64,000 bases of DNA from Mixophyes australis (GCA_036250195.1 JAVHZZ010000005.1:125085398-125149397); one strand, 5' to 3'; shown: positions 33,001 to 45,540, numbered from the stretch's first letter. Program-made: numbers and translations. Notes: generated from the sequence alone by a model not told the origin.

Positions 33001-34294
33001 CTTGTCACTCTTTTCTTAAAAATATTTTTGTCATGTTCCACAGCAATTTCTCTAAGAGAATCTACCGTGCTGCCTCTCCAACCAGGGGTTGAGGTTTGTA
33101 CTTTTGTTTTTAGATTTTCCTTTAAACCATCCATCAGTACTGTTACCGCTACTTCCCTATGATGTGGGTTCTCCCTTATATCTGATACCCCAGTAAACTG
33201 TGTCATTGATGCAAGAGCTCTACCAAAATAGTCCGCTGCAGTTTCACTATCTTTTTTTGTTTTATGGTGAAAATCTTACTCCAATTTAACACTACTGGAA
33301 AATAGATGGCTAAATGTTTGACAATTTGTTCTATATTCTCTTGGCTAATCTCATCAGTCAAGGTGTCATCTTCGTCTAACAAACAATCTTTAATACATTT
33401 TTGTATGTCAGTATTGGGAGGAAGACACTCCCTCAACACTACACGCCAATCCTTATTGGTTGGTTTGTGTGCATTTCCTAAGTCTTTAACGAATTTCTCA
33501 CACTTAGCCAACTCCTTTCTAGGGTCTGGGAATTCAGTCATAATGGAACGTAGTTCTGATCTAGTCCAGGGACAATGCATTGTAACATTCTTTAAAGGGA
33601 CTACACCATCCTTATCCGCTTTCCCATTGGGAACTGATATTGTGCGGACTGGGTACGCACCCACTGGTTCACTGGCTCCAGAAGTCACTACCGGATCTGC
33701 TGTTTCAAGACTTAGAACGCTATCACTCCTAGTGATCACACTACTCTCACCTATCTCAGCCATTGCTCCTTTACCATACTTACGCTGAACCTCTAGCATA
33801 TTAACAGCATGAGCAATGGCCGAAATCACAGTGGGTTAATCTTCATCTTCTGATACACTGGTTTTAAACTGACTTAAAACAGGATATAACTTAGTAACTT
33901 CTCTTTTTTCAGTTTTAATAACGGCTGTACTTACCCCTTGCGCTGAGTTCGCCAGGCTTCTCAACGGCTACTTCCGCCGTGCGCGCGCTTTTCACCACGC
34001 CTACTTCCGCTGTGCATTCGCTGCTCTGCCACGTGTTACCTTCCATTTGCCACAATTTTAAACAATCATTATGTCTATTTCTACTTTATCTTTTACAGTA
34101 TTTAGTACCTCTGCATTAAAACTCCCTATTGTTGGGAAAGGCCTATCATAATCTTTGGTCATCTTAACCCACGTGTCGCAATACGCAGTTGCGTATGCAC
34201 CATATTTCTTACACATGAGAAATCTCGCTGAACCAATAGGCCCTTCCTTAGGCAGTACCTTGGCCTTCTCTAGCGTTTGCTTAGCACCCATGTT
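33001..34294 (-). pseudogene. ERV gag (matrix and capsid), broken
   Basis: The likely start is the MGAKQT methionine at 34294, a Gly at position 2 fitting N-myristoylation. Matrix-like text follows to about 34058. After a broken stretch, the 33829-33203 frame has the capsid: MHCPWTRSELRSIMTEFPDP, then an alpha-helical region. It continues in 33206-32997. At least three frame changes occur. Confidence 0.78.
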
Positions 34295-35264
34295 GAACAA
34301 TAGGGTCCCAGAAATATCACAATATCCTGCCACAAAATAGGGTTCCAGAAATAACACAATATCCTGCCACTAATTTCAACACTACCACTAGAGATATGTT
34401 ATCGGCCCGTGGACGTATTTGCTACAAGCCGCGTCCACTCGCTTCCTCTCGTATTGAACGAGGACCCCTAATACAGAAATATCAATGCGGACTAAAGGGT
34501 TATCAGCTCCCTGATCACCCCTGACTCTCCAACAAAATCTTTTGAGTTTATTACAACTGGTAGCATCCGGTAAAGTCAATTACCAGCCTTACCAATGTAA
34601 TTCCTCCCCGTTACTCCCAAGTCACAATCACGGCTTTCCTTGCCATGCGGTGCAATCGCAACACTTAAAGCTAATCCGTAAGCGATGCGATTACCCTTGG
34701 GTGCACGTCGCGAAAACTAGCTTAGTTTCCGCCCCCGGTATACCTGCCTTGTATACCGTACACCAGTTGGGCACCTGCCTCGTCAAACAGCAACTGACAC
34801 TCTATTTTACAATAGATAAAACCTTAGTGTATTTAAAGTCAACAAATCACACAACATACACCTTTTCTGCGCAGAAAATCAAAGTTCCCAACAATAGTAA
34901 TAATGTCCCAGAGGTTTTCACAAGTAATTATACTATGCACATATAATAACTATCAAAATGATTGTTTAACCACGTGACAAATCTACCGGAAGTTTGCGTA
35001 CGCACAGCAGGAAATACACATACGCTAAGCAATGCAATACAGTTAAAACGCACAATGACAGTAAAAAGAAACAGTTTTCTCTTTTGTCCCTAGGTTCTAG
35101 TTAGCGTGCCCTAGACAGTGCAAAACGGACATTCGGTGTCACAACACAGAGTAAAATTCAGGTTTTGAACACATTGCGTTCTTACCCGTATATGACGCGT
35201 CTCCACCCTTTGTTGCAGAACCGAAATCCGTTGGTCTTGCGTATCGTCCGGCAACGAATCCTCC
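34295..35264 (-). mobile_element. ERV 5' leader, copy B
   Basis: About 970 bp between primer site and gag, co-linear with the copy A leader at 3766-4535. No coding seen. Several GCG/CGC-rich blocks (near 33960-34020 and 34685-34725) mark less-decayed CpG sites. Confidence 0.75.
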
Positions 35265-35282
35265 AAAGCTCACGAGCCCCCA
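35265..35282 (-). promoter_or_regulatory. ERV primer-binding site, tRNA-Pro type (copy B)
   Basis: On the minus strand the sequence is TGGGGGCTCGTGAGCTTT, four bases inside the LTR end. The first eleven bases equal the known proline primer site beginning TGGGGGCTCGTC. Confidence 0.85.
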
Positions 35283-35285
35283 AAT

Positions 35286-36154
35286 TGTTAAGTGCGTATT
35301 GTCGCTAACCAATAACGATTGTCGAATCTCGATTTGTGTTTCCAACGCACAAAGATTTATTCTCTAAAAGTAGCAGTAGATATTCAAGTGAAAATCATAA
35401 TAAGTACAGCCGTTACTTATCGCAGGCGCTCTGGATCCAGTGTACAGTCATTCAATCCCGAAGTCTGGGGACAAGATGTCTGAACACTAGATGAGGAGCT
35501 GCTGCTTATATGCACACAGAAATACAGTAAAACAATGCAGATGGTATAGCTTTCTTCTATTGGTCCAGGTTTCAGGAAGGTCCAAAGGGTTGTCAATCAT
35601 TGGCTAGTTTAAGCTCAGGAATCCAAAGGAGGGGGTCATCTCTCCAGAGGATGAGCTCTGATCTTCCCGCCAAGATTACTCAGTCATAATAGTCCATAAT
35701 TCCTTAACATTAATAACTTGCGTATGCACTCTGCGATTCCTTCGCAGAGTGAACCGGACAGTCGCAAATGCGAAGAGGATTAGTATGATACCACACATGA
35801 CAAGATTCCTTCAATGTGTACCATATGTTTTGCTGATATGCATATAACTTATAATATTAAATATAAATACTACTATATTAACACATAAATGACTATGTGT
35901 TGCAACTACCTTTAATGTGTACTATTTTACAAGTGTAAGTGTTTGTGCGAATGTATGTAAATGATTAAATACTGTTGTTGCCACGTGTTGCAGCTGCGTA
36001 CGCCCTTCCACACCGTAGCGTGCCCTTTCACGCCATAGCGTACCGTACGCATCTTTTCAGACAAAGACAACCAAGTTTGCTCGATTTTAATTGAAATGAC
36101 TTTATCCAATAAGCTTACTTCGACAGCACATACTGCCCTTCCCCTGAAATTACA
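35286..36154 (-). repeat. ERV 5' LTR, copy B (869 bp)
   Basis: On the minus strand it starts TGTAATTTCAGGGG and ends CGCACTTAACA, then ATT and the primer site. It aligns along its length to 4556-5432. It is the upstream LTR of the gag-pol element, whose downstream LTR is missing from the window. Confidence 0.88.
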
Positions 36155-38144
36155 CTATATGTTGTGGTTTTTACCTTTAACATTAGAGATATTTGTGTAT
36201 TTAGTATAGTCTCTTTGGTTGTGGCACATTTTAGAATGTGGTATTGTGCACGTTCAACATGGTCTGTGCACTTATAGAGATTAGCAAAACACCTCTGTCA
36301 GTGTTTCTTAAATGTTGATGGCATTGGCTGACACACTTCCTAGGCTAGGACTGGTTGAAGCCCTAAAACACTTGCAACTCAAGCGCAGCTTTGTTTTCAA
36401 TCGTGGCCACAGACAAATGCTACACACAAAGTCCACATATTAAAGGCCAAGGTCTTTGCGTCAGATGCTACTTCAGCATCTGTTGGAGTTGGTCTCCACA
36501 TATTTTTATCATTCCCTTTTGGACAGCACTGTTGTGCGGCATCATATGCTATTTGTCATATGTTACACATTAACTATATTGTGCAGTCATGCAATGTTCC
36601 TTTGAGGCAACACACATATACCCACTTTGAAGCCAAGTAAAATGTGTGTGAAAACACAGGTTGTAAGCTTGCACACACCTGTTATTGTGTATTTTGTCTA
36701 CTTCAAATTCAGGGGTACAAGTATTCTGGATGTGAACTCAAATGTTCATATCTGGATTGGGGTGTAAGAATTAGTTAATTAATTTGCACTAGCATTCACA
36801 TTGATAATGGGGCTTTAAAAAAAGCTAGCCTTAGCCTTAAAATACAATCTTGTTTGGAATATCTGCAAGTACTGTGTGTGAGTAATGCATATATTGGGCC
36901 TATTTTGTGTAGAGTAAGACCAATGTCTCCTTTAACATGTGTCTACATGCAAGGTAGCTCAAATACTTTCAAAGTGTGACACATAATAGCACTCTGAGGC
37001 CACAATTTCATTCTCCTCATGCAGCAGACTGACCATCCTCCAGAATGGCAAGCAGTAAGTACTGAACACTGGCACACAATCTGTAGTGAGATTTTAAACA
37101 CCACCACAAACATAGTGGTTTACAAAAAGGTGCTTTTAAAATTATATCCAATCAATAAGCTGAGTTTTCTGTGCCTAAATAGCTAATAGGCAAGGAATAT
37201 GCCATGTCTGCATGGCCATCCTGTGACCAACAGCCAATGTGGTTTTTAAAGGGAAGCACTAACAAGAGGGCTAATGTTAACTGTGCACAACCATGACACA
37301 ACTTGATGTAGATTGCTATTTTGCACGCACCAAATCAAAGACAGATAAGCAAATCCAAATGACAGGTTGGCAAAGCACTCACAAAACATTTATACAAATA
37401 TACTTTTAAAAGCCATTACCCTACTCCAAATCTACACTCCATTTCAAACACCTTCTGATGACAGCATCAAATCCATGTTAATGCAAGGACAAAACTGACA
37501 CTATACGGTGTAAGATTTACTTACTATCCCCATGTCCCCCTAGTGTGTCTGCCCTAGGCTAGCACATGATAACTCTAGTAGTTAATTCTGTTGTTATTCA
37601 TTCCCATAGCATCACTGAGCTCGGTTCCACACTGGGGTTGGATTTGATGCTTACAATTGGTCAGAGACACTGTATTTTATTTATTCATGTTAGTATGAGA
37701 CTTCCTATAGTTCACTTATGCCTACTGGGTAATTGTATGTGTATTCTCAATAAAACACATCAATAATATGCATTTCCAGATAGGCCCCTTTTTGCATTAA
37801 CAATGTTTACACATGTTTGTCAAATCTCTGCCCCAATAAACTGTCATGTCCACAGTATAGCAGAGCCTGCTCAGTGAAATTTAAAATTTGCAGGAGAGAA
37901 GAAAGAGGCTGAGTGGGATTAAATAACTGATTTAATTGAGAAGCCAGGTGTAGATTAATGTTTCCTCACTGCAGAGCATAGAGTACTCTTCTCATCTGCG
38001 ACAGACGCCATATTTTTTAACGGAGAGTCAACCATTACACACACAGGTGTCAGAAAGATCTGCGTGAGACGTGAGCGCGCCCATACGTGCTCAGAGAACC
38101 AATCCGAGCATAGAGTACTGCAGAGTTAGCTTCCTTATAGAAAA
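36155..38144. other. Unassigned flank of the Myb-like gene
   Basis: No domain or repeat is recognised. AAAACACATCAATAATATG near 37752 and scattered short frames are unremarkable. A CpG-bearing, promoter-like stretch lies at 37990-38110 just upstream of the gene. Confidence 0.4.
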
Positions 38145-40749
38145 ATGAGGTCTGCTGTATTTAGCCGCCGTGAGCTGAGGATTCTGACCGAGGGCATGGA
38201 CAGCATGCCCTCGGGCAGATACATCAGCAACGAGAGGAAGCTGCAGGCTTATAGTAGGGTCCGAAGATATATCAGGCTGCGGTTCAAGAGGCGCAGGTCA
38301 ATAATTCAACTCCAGAGGCGCTGGAGCGGCCTCCGTCGGCATCAGCCCCAGCTGTTCCGGGAGCTACGGGAGGAGATTGTAATAAGTGAGTTCTCTATTA
38401 ATCGCTGAAAACTTGTGTAAACATATATTTTTGGTATATGTCTCTAAATATGTTCACCCAAATCACCTGACATGGCCTAACGCTACACTACATATAAATC
38501 TTTCTCCACACTGGAACGGTCATTCCACTTCTACTGCACCCAACCTGCTTTGGCTCCTGTCTACTAAATGTGGCTGCTGAACATTGACTTTCCATCATGA
38601 TTTATTGTGATGCTTCAGAACATTAATGGAGGTTTTTGACTCAAGCTCTCCAACTCCTGACCCCAGTGCTGTAACTTGCTGACCTTAGATTAAAAACCAT
38701 TTGAAGATTATATTGGCCGATGTGTTTATATTATGGACAAAACATTTGAAAGCCAGCTTAGAAAAGTCATTAGTTTCTATGCCAAAAAGTTGAAGGTCCC
38801 ATAAGGTGCCCACTTATTACCTACTTTACTGTATATACCCAATCAGTCATTCATTAACTGGCTATTTGCAATGTGAGGGAGTCCCAACAAAGGGCGATTT
38901 CAAAAGTATTGTCATCAACCTTAGTATTTGATATCCATCCATTAATTCAGTGGCGCTGTACAGAGAGAAGTCCTTCACATCAGTACCTGCCCCATTGGAG
39001 CTTACAGACTAAAATTTCCAAACATATCCACACAGACTACTGGCATTTTGATAAATCTGGCAAAAAAACTGTCCGGGAGTATGTTTTTGGAGTGTTGGAG
39101 TCAACACATGCAAATATGGAGAGAACACGCAAACTCCACACAGATAAGTCCATGGTCAGGACTTGAACTACTGACCCCACTACTGAGAACAAAGTGCTAA
39201 CCACTAGGCCACTGAGATATTCCGCATCCCTGCACCAAAAACAAACATTTGTGACAGGTCATGTGAAATACTTTGTGTTTAGCTCCTTGCTTTTGTAGTA
39301 GCTAATATTTGTGTCTGCTGACAATGAGAAGTTTTTTATAAATGTATGATTACCTGATTATCGTAATACTATTGGTTTATTAAGCTGGTGATTCTGTTAA
39401 CAATACCCTTTTTTTTCTTGTCTCCAACAGACCGGGCACGTTGGGAACGGCGCCAACGCTGCCGTGCGGTGGTGGAGGAGGAGCAGAATGAAGAGGAGGA
39501 GGACGAGCAGGACCAGCTGCAGCAGGAGCTGCCTGTCCGGGCCGAGGGGGATGGCGACCCAGAGACGGAGGTGGAGGAGCAGGGCGAGGGCCAGGACGAG
39601 GCCGAGGAGGAGTCCATTGAGGAAGCTGAGGGCGAGTCCCAGCCTGCACCCCAATACTCCACCTCAGCCTCTGGGTAGGCTGAGTGGTCTTTGGAGGAGG
39701 CTGAGCCAGACCCCGAGGTCCAGCAGGACCAGGAGGGTGACAGCCAGCTGCTGGTACCTCAAGCTGGTGAGGCCTTAGGAGAAAGTAAGTCTTTACAAGA
39801 AAGGGTTTTTTGATTTTGATACCATTGCAATGTCCATTAATTTTGTTACTAATCCCTGCTGAAACACATGTTGATTAAAAGGTGACATTTATGACACAGG
39901 TTGCAATCAAAATGGTCATCCAAATGTGAGTTTGTGTAAACAAGACCACAACAGCCAGAGCCATCTTAACACATGGCCACGCAGGGCAGGGGCAACACGA
40001 ACAGACGGGCCAGATTGACTTGTCTACTTGTCAGTATATAATGCTATAGATTTTTCTGGCAATTATCAAACAATTATCTTGCAATAAAGCAATTTAACGT
40101 TTGCTTCGAACACTTGATTAATAAGAAATATTTGCTAGTAATTTAGTACTGTGCCACCTCTGTCTGTATGATTAAACAGTCGGTATTTGGATTTGTAAAT
40201 ATTTGCTTGCAAAAATCAAGGGTCATGTTAGATTTGCCAAACGTTTATAGATTAATGTCTGCTCTTCAGCAGACATTTTATTTGGCAAACACTGAATTTG
40301 TGGGAGTTTGCAATAAGTATGAGCTTAATTTTCTTGCAAATTTTCAACGATTTGCTGTGAGTGATTGTGTAGGTAGGGCCTCAGTGTAGTGTTTTGGCCT
40401 GAGGACTATAATGCTGTTAAGACAACCCTGTCCACGCCCCTCTCCCCGGAGCATACCATAATGTAGTACATCTATAAAAATGCAACACCAAAGCCTTATC
40501 TACGTCTAATGTGCGTCCAAATGCTTTTGTATCTAAAGGCCTAACATTTATAAGTAATGTAACAGTACACATCTCTAGTAAGTCCGGTCGGTTTGACATA
40601 TTGGGTTTGGATGTATATTTATTGTATTATTTTGGTTTCTTTCAGCACCCGTGGAGGAAACTCGGGACTTCCATCCCCCATCACCCACTGCAGCCCAATT
40701 GTTGGCCCAAATGCGCTACTTTATAACCAATTTTGAGGCCCTCCACTAA
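38145..40749 (+). pseudogene. Myb/SANT-like (NAIF1-type) gene, three exons, one stop
   Basis: Exon 1 (38145-38385) encodes SRRELRILTEGMDSMPSGRY, then a very basic Myb/SANT trihelix (RVRRYIRLRFKRRRSIIQLQ, WSGLRRHQPQLFRELREEI), and ends at GTGAGT. Exon 2 (39431-39784) follows TTGTCTCCAACAG and is strongly acidic (VVEEEQNEEEEDEQDQLQQE), ending at GTAAGT. Exon 3 (40646-40749), after TTTCTTTCAG, ends MRYFITNFEALH and TAA. All three join in phase, giving 232 residues, with a single TAG at 39676-39678 in exon 2. AATAAA follows at 40812. A Myb-type ORF of this kind usually accompanies Harbinger transposases, but no transposase is seen nearby. A transposon gene, a domesticated derivative or a protein ending at the TAG are all possible. 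Confidence 0.72.
38945..39215 (-). mobile_element. V-SINE-like fragment in intron 1 of the Myb-like gene
   Basis: Same family as 26390-26775, without the (ATG)n tail. On the minus strand it keeps the head (CCTAGTGGTTAGCACTTTG), the core and the CAGCGCCACTGAAT tail. It is more diverged than the other copies. Confidence 0.8.
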
Positions 40750-40811
40750 CAACAGTCCCAATTGCTGGCCGACTGGAAGGTCACATTGGCCTACTGGGCT
40801 TCATTTTTTTG

Positions 40812-40817
40812 AATAAA
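40812..40817 (+). terminator. Polyadenylation signal of the Myb-like gene
   Basis: AATAAA 63 bp after the exon 3 stop, followed by a T-rich tract. Confidence 0.55.
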
Positions 40818-41749
40818 AATTTTTTTTATTTTTTTATTGTAAATAAGTTCTTTTATTTTTGTATATATTTTTTGAAATTGCATGCCTTTACACATTATAT
40901 ATGTTTAAAAAAAAACAAAAAACCTTGGTGTGTGTGTCTTTATTCATCTCATTACACAACATGTGGGTGTAAGGATAAAAGAGAATATATATAATAATCT
41001 GAAAAGAGTAAGGAGGAAAGATGATTTATTTAGAACATTATTTCTATAGCACAAAAGTATTTCATTTGCTATTTGCATGTCATCCAAAATGAAGATGTGC
41101 CCTCCAGCAACAAGCCACCCCTGTAAGCGGTATGGCATCTGTAGGCCCTGTGTGCAAGATAAATTCCCCAAAGTCAAATGCCCTAGCTAGTTACCAATTC
41201 CCCCAAATCATATGTCATTGTAGTGATAGTCCAAGGTTACGTTCAAGTATCAGAGCAAGCCAATCACACATTGAAGAGAACATCAAAAGTGTTCCCAGAA
41301 GTGGCGTCAGTGGTGTAAGGCAGAATTGCAAGCGAAGCAAAGGTCCATGGTACTGGAGTGTGGTGAGCGTTCTGTTTAGATAAAGCCGAGTACATCACAT
41401 AACGTTTACGCCGTGGATCCAGATGAAAGTCGGTTTGCAGGCAATGTTGCATTTAACTCAAAGGAGGTTGTCCCCTACAACTCCCCCCTCCCCTCTTAGT
41501 CCATTCGTAGTAATAAATGTCAGCATGCACATAATAATGTGCATGTGAAGTGTGGGCCCTGAGGCTTTTTTTTTAAAGTTCCCCCCCAAAAATTATTTTT
41601 TTACAATACAGGATAAATCTGAGGGCATATTTTACAATGTGGTTGAGCGTGTATAACAAATTAAAAAAAAATAATGAAACCATTGTGTGAAGTTCCTGCC
41701 TTTCTTGTTAGCATAATGATTCCAGTCCACACAATAGTTATGGGTATAC

Positions 41750-41822
41750 TTCGTATTTGAACTCATGCCTGCTGTGTTGTGAGTCCAAAGTGCTAACCAC
41801 TGAGCTACCTGTGAGATGGATA
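41750..41822 (-). mobile_element. tRNA-like SINE head
   Basis: On the minus strand: CAGGTAGCTCAGTGGTTAGC (box A-like) and GGCATGAGTTCAAATACGAA (box B-like). It is the cleanest of the tRNA-like heads here, but no SINE body or tail is recognisable beside it. Confidence 0.6.
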
Positions 41823-41934
41823 TTTTGTCAGTAATTTGTGTGGATAATGAAGAGTACTATGAAGTGTAATTTTTCTGTGTAGCACGCATGCTGTATTGTT
41901 GGGGTTCTTTGTGTATTTTCAAATCTCAGGTTGC

Positions 41935-41990
41935 TAGTGGGTAGCTGTCCCACTTTCCATAAAGGCAGTCATGAGTTCTAATCCAGACAG
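41935..41990 (+). mobile_element. tRNA-like SINE head
   Basis: Plus strand: TGCTAGTGGGTAGCTGTCCC then CATGAGTTCTAATCC. It is only about 110 bp from the opposite-strand head at 41750, so the two face each other. Confidence 0.5.
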
Positions 41991-42879
41991 AAACCCTTAA
42001 TCAGTGTGGAGGTTGTATACACTCTTGTGTGTGTGTGTGTGTACATGTACTTTATGGAAGAGTATGCTATGCATTTTCCTGAAAAGGCAGATGGATTTAC
42101 ACAACATACATTTTGATATATTCATTGTTCATGTGCTTTTAATGTAGCCATGTCTATGCATTTTGCGTACTATACGGCGACTTGAACTCCAAAACACAGA
42201 AAGGCCGTCAGCAATGTGTGTTTTAGTTTAAAGTGTGTATTATGCTAATTAATAGCAAACAAAAAACATCGTTCACACTGTTCCACACTATTGCTATTTG
42301 CCAATGATTAATCTGTACAGAGCGATCTTGTGAAAATAAGCCACCGGCATTGTGTTGTGTTATGTGTAAACAAACTGTTCAGCCCTCGCACATTGGGCGT
42401 GACGTATACATTGCTTAGCTTCACGTCAATTGCTTGAGATCCGTCGCTTGTGCTTGTACCATGTTTAAAGATCCACAGATGGGTGTGTTTGTTTGTGTTT
42501 CCGATGCTTATTTCCGTCCCTTAAGTGTAGAAGACCACAGGAGGGTGTGTTTTTGCAGTTTGAGGTACTTATTTCACTTGCGTAAGTGTCTGCGTCACTC
42601 AAAGTATGCAACGCAGATACGGATGCGTTTGCATACCTTGATGAATCGGACCCTAGATCTTTATTTTGCACTATACTGTCTGTTTTTTTATGTAGCACAC
42701 AAATACTTGTAAGCTTATTTGTACACTGAAATTTAAAGTTGATCTAGGGCATGCCCTACCCCAAATATAAATCTGCCATCACCTTAATGTACCTCCCCTC
42801 CAATGCAACATGGTTTTGCCATGCTTATTTACTTTTGTTTACCTTTCCTTAATGAATCAGGTCCTGTGCTTAAATGTGC

Positions 42880-45540
42880 TTAAATGTTTTAGGTGTGATA
42901 TGCCAGGACATGTTACTGGTAATTGTCTAGGTTTGCAAGAACCTATGTAATGGGATGCTGACTTTGAATATGTGTGTAATTTTTATGGATGGCAAGTTAC
43001 CCTTGTGGGAGCCGGGCTAGTCAGGAAGTTAAATTACCCTTGTGAAAGCTGGGTTAGTAAACTCATCAAATTCCAGCAAACAACTGTTGGTGTAACTTGC
43101 ATACATTATGTCATTGCTAAGGGGAATATTGAGACCTCTTGTGGTTCAACTGTTGTTAAAGTAAGGTTGGTCCCTTTCTTGGTGCATGATTTTCCCCATT
43201 TTTGAAAAATATGGGAATCCAGTATGGTCTGAGATGTGAATGGTATAGCGCCATTTGACTGTATTGAGGGCCCATTGTCCTGTGGACTCTCTAGAATGGT
43301 TGGGGAAATAGCAAATGATGAAGGTCAAAGTGAGGCGCCTCCAAGGGGAAATGAGAAGCAGTAAACAGCAAATTGAAAGTATGCCTAACCTTGAAGTGAG
43401 AAAGGAACTGTTTGCATCAGAACAGTTAAAGGACCCCATCCTAATAAAAGCCAGAGAAAATGTGAAAGTTACTAATGGGGAGCCCATAGAACCTGGTGAT
43501 AGGCTTATATACCCACACATGGCCATTCATAATGAGCATTTGTACCAAGTAACAAAAAGGGATAAGGTTTCAGCTGTTAGTTCCCCAGTCATATAGGATA
43601 TTTGTAATAGACTTAGCTCATGCTCACATCACAGCAGGACATTTAGGGGAAGAAAAGACCACCAAGAGGATTTTACAGCAGTTCTTATGAGGTGGATAAA
43701 GAGGTGTCAGAAAATTGTGCTTCCTGTCCCGAGAACCAGTATCATGCTCCCAGACCCCATTTCAGGAACCCACTAATGCCCATGCCTATTATAGAGGTCC
43801 CGTTTGACAGGGTAGCCATCTTGTTGGGCCCTTGTTAAAGTCTGCTTGGTGGAATCAGTATATCATAGTGGCAAGAATTATACTATCCGGGATATCCTAA
43901 GGCCATCCCTTTGCGCAATATCTCAACCAGAATGATAGCTAGAGAGCTGTGGCATTTCTTTAGCATGGTGGGAATACCTAAAGAAATCCTGACAGACCAA
44001 GGTACCCCTTTTATGTCTAAAATCATGAAGGAAATATGCAAGTTGTTCAAGGTCACTCACCTCTGGACATCCATTTACCATGCCCAGACTAATAGTCTGG
44101 TAGAAAGGTTCAACAAAACCTTAAATAGCATGCTGAAGAAGATTGTAGATAAAGATGGAAAAAAACTAGGATTATTTTTTGCCATATTTATTACTGGCTG
44201 TTCAAAAAGATCCTCAGTCAGGGTTCTCTCCATCTGATTTTTTTGTGTGGGAGACATCCCAGAGGATTGCTGGATGTGGCAAAAGAAACGTGGAAAGAGA
44301 AACCCACTCATTATAAAAGTGTTATTAAACACGTCTCAGATGCTGGATAGGATTGCTGCCATGGTGCCCACTGTCAAGGAACACATACAACAGGTCCAGC
44401 AAGCTCAACAGAGGTTGTATAATCGGAAAGCCTGGGTATGCACGTTTGCCCCTGGGGATAGAGTTCTTATATTGGTACCCACTGTAGAAAGCAAGTTTTT
44501 GGTTAAATGGCAAGGTTCGTTTGAGATCAGGGAGAACGTGAATGAGGTTAAATATAAAGTGTACCATCCAGGGAAAAGGAAGCCTTAACAAATATACCAT
44601 ATTAACTTAATAAAGCCCTGGAAGGATCGGTTAGCCCTGTCAGCTGAACCTGGCCCACCAGTAACCCAACTCCCTTTAGCTCTAAAAGTAAAAGTGTCAA
44701 AGACACTGTCAGCTGCTCAACAGAATGAGGCTAAAATGTTCCTCATAAAAAATAGGGATATATTTTTAGAGTTCAGAACGGCCATAATAAAGTATGTTAT
44801 TGTCACAGACATTGAAATAGAACCAGGGGTCAAGGTCAACCTAAAACCATATAACATACCTGAAGCCCAGCAAGAGGCTATTTCCAAAGTGGTTAAAAAA
44901 ATGTTAAAGCTTGGTGTTATACAAGCATCTAACAGTGAATGGTCCAGCCCCATAGTTCTAATCCTGAAACCAGGAGCCTATGCTTCTGTAACAATTTCTG
45001 TAAACTGAACGCAGTATCCAAGTTTGATGCATTCCCCATGCCCCATAGGGGTGAGCTGATAGGAAGGGTAGGAACAGCCTTACCCCACTGAGTCTAGCAA
45101 AAGGTTATTGTATACCATTTACTGACCATGCAAAAGAAAACAACAGCCTTCTTGTTCCAGATGGGCTCTATCAGTATAAGATGTTACCGTTTGGGTTACA
45201 TGGGGTCACAGCAACCTTCCAGCATGCAATGTATATGATTCTTAAGCCCTACAGACATTCTGCAGCTGTCTATTTGGATGATGTTGTGATTCACAGTTCG
45301 GACTGCGACTCTCACATAGATTGAGTCCAACAGTACTTGAAATCGATCAGAAAGGCAGTGCTAACAGCCAACCCAAGAAATGTAGCTTAGGGGTAGAAGA
45401 AGTAGAAGTACCTGGGGTTCACATTAGGCAGAGTATTGGTTAAGCTCCTATTGTATAAAATAGAGGCTTTCCAAAATCGGCCCAGTCCCGTGAATAAAAA
45501 CAGGTGAGAGCCTTTTAGGGGATCACAGGGTAATACTGCC
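42880..45540 (+). pseudogene. Gmr1-like Ty3 element: knuckle, protease, integrase, then RT
   Basis: Order on the plus strand: a CCHC zinc knuckle, CFRCDMPGHVTGNC, near 42885-42926. Next is a decayed protease-linker (LVRKLNYPCESWVS, 43010-43070). Integrase follows, with zinc region (HAHITAGHLGEEKTTKRI, about 43620-43670), core (ILTDQGTPFMSK, IYHAQTNSLVERFNKTLNSM, 43980-44130) and C-terminal domain (APGDRVLILVPTVESKFLVK, about 44450-44520). Only then comes RT (RTAIIKYVIVTDIEIEPG, 44770 on; IYLDDVVIHSS near 45275-45300). Integrase before RT is the copia-like order described for Gmr1-type deuterostome Ty3 elements, unlike ordinary Ty3. Multiple stops and shifts; no LTR is found beside it. RNase H is lost after 45540. 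Confidence 0.82.

Noticed and set aside
37043..37058. ATGGCAAGCA followed by GTAAGT as a tiny first coding exon
   Set aside because: A start plus donor can occur by chance, and no downstream exon in phase could be identified.
39369..39778. Several overlapping ORFs on both strands at the acidic exon
   Set aside because: Biased codon composition keeps other frames open. Only the frame that splices in phase to 38145-38385 and 40646-40749 is credible.
41750..41822. Functional tRNA gene
   Set aside because: Box A and B-like blocks exist, but the acceptor and anticodon stems do not pair well and similar heads recur, so a SINE origin is more likely.
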